A DNA stretch of 5,620 nt. Origin: Geopsychrobacter sp. GTDB lineage: Bacteria; Desulfobacterota; Desulfuromonadia; Desulfuromonadales; Geopsychrobacteraceae. Below, one piece after another: positions 4,389 to 5,620 of the stretch (position 1 is the stretch's first letter; each line of letters opens with the position of its first letter). The notes beneath the pieces are model-generated. The model saw only the letters and a program-made list of their open reading frames with translations, did no database searches and was not told the DNA's origin. The position numbers and the translations under genes are program-made. The stretch lies in contig JAKIUS010000127.1 of assembly GCA_021647445.1 (NCBI GenBank), forward strand, positions 1 through 5,620. Reading direction: 5' to 3'.

Positions 4389-5620
4389 TCAGGAGCGTAA
4401 CTTGAAACGCTGGATCTTGCCGGTCGCAGTTTTGGGCAGTTCAGTGACAAACTGAAACCAGCGCGGATATTTGTAAGGGGCCAGACCCTTTTTGCAATGG
4501 GTCAGCAGGTCGGCCGATAGGGCATCACCCGCAGCGGCCTGATCCTGCAAGACGATATGGGCTTCCGGCTTGATCAGGCCCGCAGCGTCTGCTCTGCCAA
4601 CGACCGCGACCTCAAGCACCCTGGGATGTTCGATCAGTTTTGCCTCAATCTCGAAAGGAGAACACCAGATACCGCCCACCTTCAGCATGTCGTCGTTGCG
4701 ACCGCAATAGTGGAAGTAACCCTGCCGGTCCTGCAGGTAGGTATCACCAGTATCGAGCCAGCCATCGACCATGGTTCTGGCGGTTTTCTCGGGATTGTTC
4801 CAGTAGCAGCGCGCCGTGGAATCCCCCCGGATCCAGAGTTGACCACTTTCTCCACCAGGCACCTCTGCGCCAGTTTCATTGACAATCCTTGCCTCATAGC
4901 CTGGCACCATCCGCCCACTCGAACCGGGATTGATATCATCAACCCGATTGGAGATAAATATGTGCAGCAGTTCAGTAGAGCCGATTCCATCGAGGATGTT
5001 CAGGCCGGTCTTTTTGCTCCAGCGATTAAAGATATCCGACGGCAAAGCCTCACCGGCAGAGACACATATTCGGACCGAAGACAGGTCGCAAGCCCCGCTT
5101 TCGAGTGCCTGCAACTGGGCCGCGTAGAGGGTCGGGACGCCATAATAAAGGGTCGGTTTGAACTGTTCGATCGTCTCGAAAGTGGATTGGGGGGTTGGAC
5201 GCGCATCATAAAGAACGGTGCTGGCACCGACCCATAACGGAAAGGTCATGCCATTGCCCAAGCCGTAAGCAAAGAAGAGCTTGGCTGCTGAGAAGCAGAC
5301 ATCATCTTCCTGAATGCCCAGCACCTGGACTCCGTAGAACTGGCTGGAAACCACCATGTCGCGGTGGCGATGCACCGCTCCCTTGGGACTACCGGTCGAA
5401 CCTGAAGAATAGAGCCAAAAACAATCATCCTCAGCCGTTGCTGCTGCGGGTTCGAGATCAGCCGCGGCATCCTTAATCAGCGACTGCAGGCTGTCGCTCT
5501 CTCCCTCGGCAAGAATGCAATGGGTAGGTCGCACCTCAAGCTGATTGAGCGCTGCTTCGACCTCACCGGCGAATTCGGGGGAATAGATGACCGCTGCACA
5601 GCCGGAATCTGCGAGGATGT
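4389..5620 (-). CDS. Benzoate-CoA ligase (AMP-forming), C-terminal 409 residues; 5' end outside the window
   Basis: An acyl-adenylate-forming enzyme that activates benzoate with ATP and CoA to benzoyl-CoA, AMP and pyrophosphate in the cytoplasm. Counting from the first complete codon, the P-loop YSSGSTGSPKG (A3) is at residues 70-80, DDVCFSAAKLFFAYGLGN at 106-122, the A4/A5 region SAGEALP (187-193) and LDGIGSTELLHIFISN (209-224), the A7/A8 region GWLDTGDTYL (286-295) and GRNDDMLKVGG (306-316), and the A10 lysine in PKTATGKIQRFKLR at about 401. The AAKLFFAYGLGN and GIGSTELLHIF blocks are diagnostic of the benzoate-CoA ligase family (BadA/BclA) within the larger AMP-ligase group. That family is about 520 residues, so roughly 110-120 N-terminal residues are missing. 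The GTG at 5534 is an internal valine codon, not a start; the frame is open to the window edge. 4-Hydroxybenzoate or 2-aminobenzoate as preferred substrate cannot be excluded. The gene symbol varies by lineage, so none is given. Confidence 0.93.
   Translation of the reverse strand, partial: ILADSGCAAVIYSPEFAGEVEAALNQLEVRPTHCILAEGESDSLQSLIKDAAADLEPAAATAEDDCFWLYSSGSTGSPKGAVHRHRDMVVSSQFYGVQVLGIQEDDVCFSAAKLFFAYGLGNGMTFPLWVGASTVLYDARPTPQSTFETIEQFKPTLYYGVPTLYAAQLQALESGACDLSSVRICVSAGEALPSDIFNRWSKKTGLNILDGIGSTELLHIFISNRVDDINPGSSGRMVPGYEARIVNETGAEVPGGESGQLWIRGDSTARCYWNNPEKTARTMVDGWLDTGDTYLQDRQGYFHYCGRNDDMLKVGGIWCSPFEIEAKLIEHPRVLEVAVVGRADAAGLIKPEAHIVLQDQAAAGDALSADLLTHCKKGLAPYKYPRWFQFVTELPKTATGKIQRFKLRS

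Noticed and set aside
4557..5237. A 226-codon plus-strand reading frame opposite the ligase
   Set aside because: It is fully antisense to strongly conserved ligase motifs. Its composition follows the complementary codons and no domain is recognisable.
5532..5534. GTG at 5534 as the start of the ligase
   Set aside because: The frame stays open to the window edge with sequence that reads like the ligase N-terminal domain (ILADSGCAAVIYSPEFAG). Starting at 5534 would remove a large part of the conserved fold.
1..5620. CRISPR array, tRNA or rRNA genes, insertion sequence or phage genes
   Set aside because: I saw no regularly spaced direct repeats, no tRNA-like cloverleaf in the two gaps, no transposase or integrase motifs, and nearly all sequence is accounted for by the six genes.

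Overview
The window holds one tightly packed gene set, all on the minus strand, so transcription runs from high to low coordinates. In transcription order it is: the C-terminal three quarters of an AMP-forming benzoate-CoA ligase (5620-4389, its 5' end outside the window); a Tat-type periplasmic substrate-binding protein (4307-3096); two branched-chain-type ABC permeases, LivH-like (2947-2078) and LivM-like (2076-1087); and two ABC ATPases, LivG-like (1094-336) and LivF-like (336-1, its 3' end outside the window). Five of the six genes are the parts of one HAAT/Liv-family ABC importer. The sixth would convert an imported aromatic acid to its CoA thioester.

The likely joint role is uptake and activation of benzoate or a close analogue. 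The binding protein captures the acid in the periplasm, LivH and LivM carry it across the inner membrane using ATP hydrolysed by LivG and LivF, and the ligase traps it inside the cell as aryl-CoA. From there it could enter an anaerobic benzoyl-CoA reductase pathway or an aerobic box-type pathway. No downstream pathway gene lies in the window, so this choice stays open. Benzoate as the transported substrate is inferred from the neighbouring ligase and is not readable from the transporter itself.

The organism looks like a Gram-negative bacterium of Proteobacteria or Desulfobacterota type: moderately high GC (mid-50s percent by eye), a twin-arginine signal on a periplasmic binding protein, and a dispersed intergenic repeat of a kind common in those groups. 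I cannot name the genus.

There are two gaps between genes. The 81-base gap (4308-4388) holds a strong hairpin and the Shine-Dalgarno site of the binding-protein gene. The 148-base gap (2948-3095) holds a perfect 11-bp-stem hairpin, a compound palindromic dispersed repeat, and an AT-rich stretch before livH. In both gaps a hairpin starts 10-13 bases after a stop codon and lacks a T-run, so the binding-protein gene is bracketed by likely mRNA-processing or stability elements. The four downstream genes, by contrast, are spaced by -8 to +1 bases. No gene-free stretch exceeds 300 bases. The gene content is a known type of system; the least explained parts are the intergenic structures.
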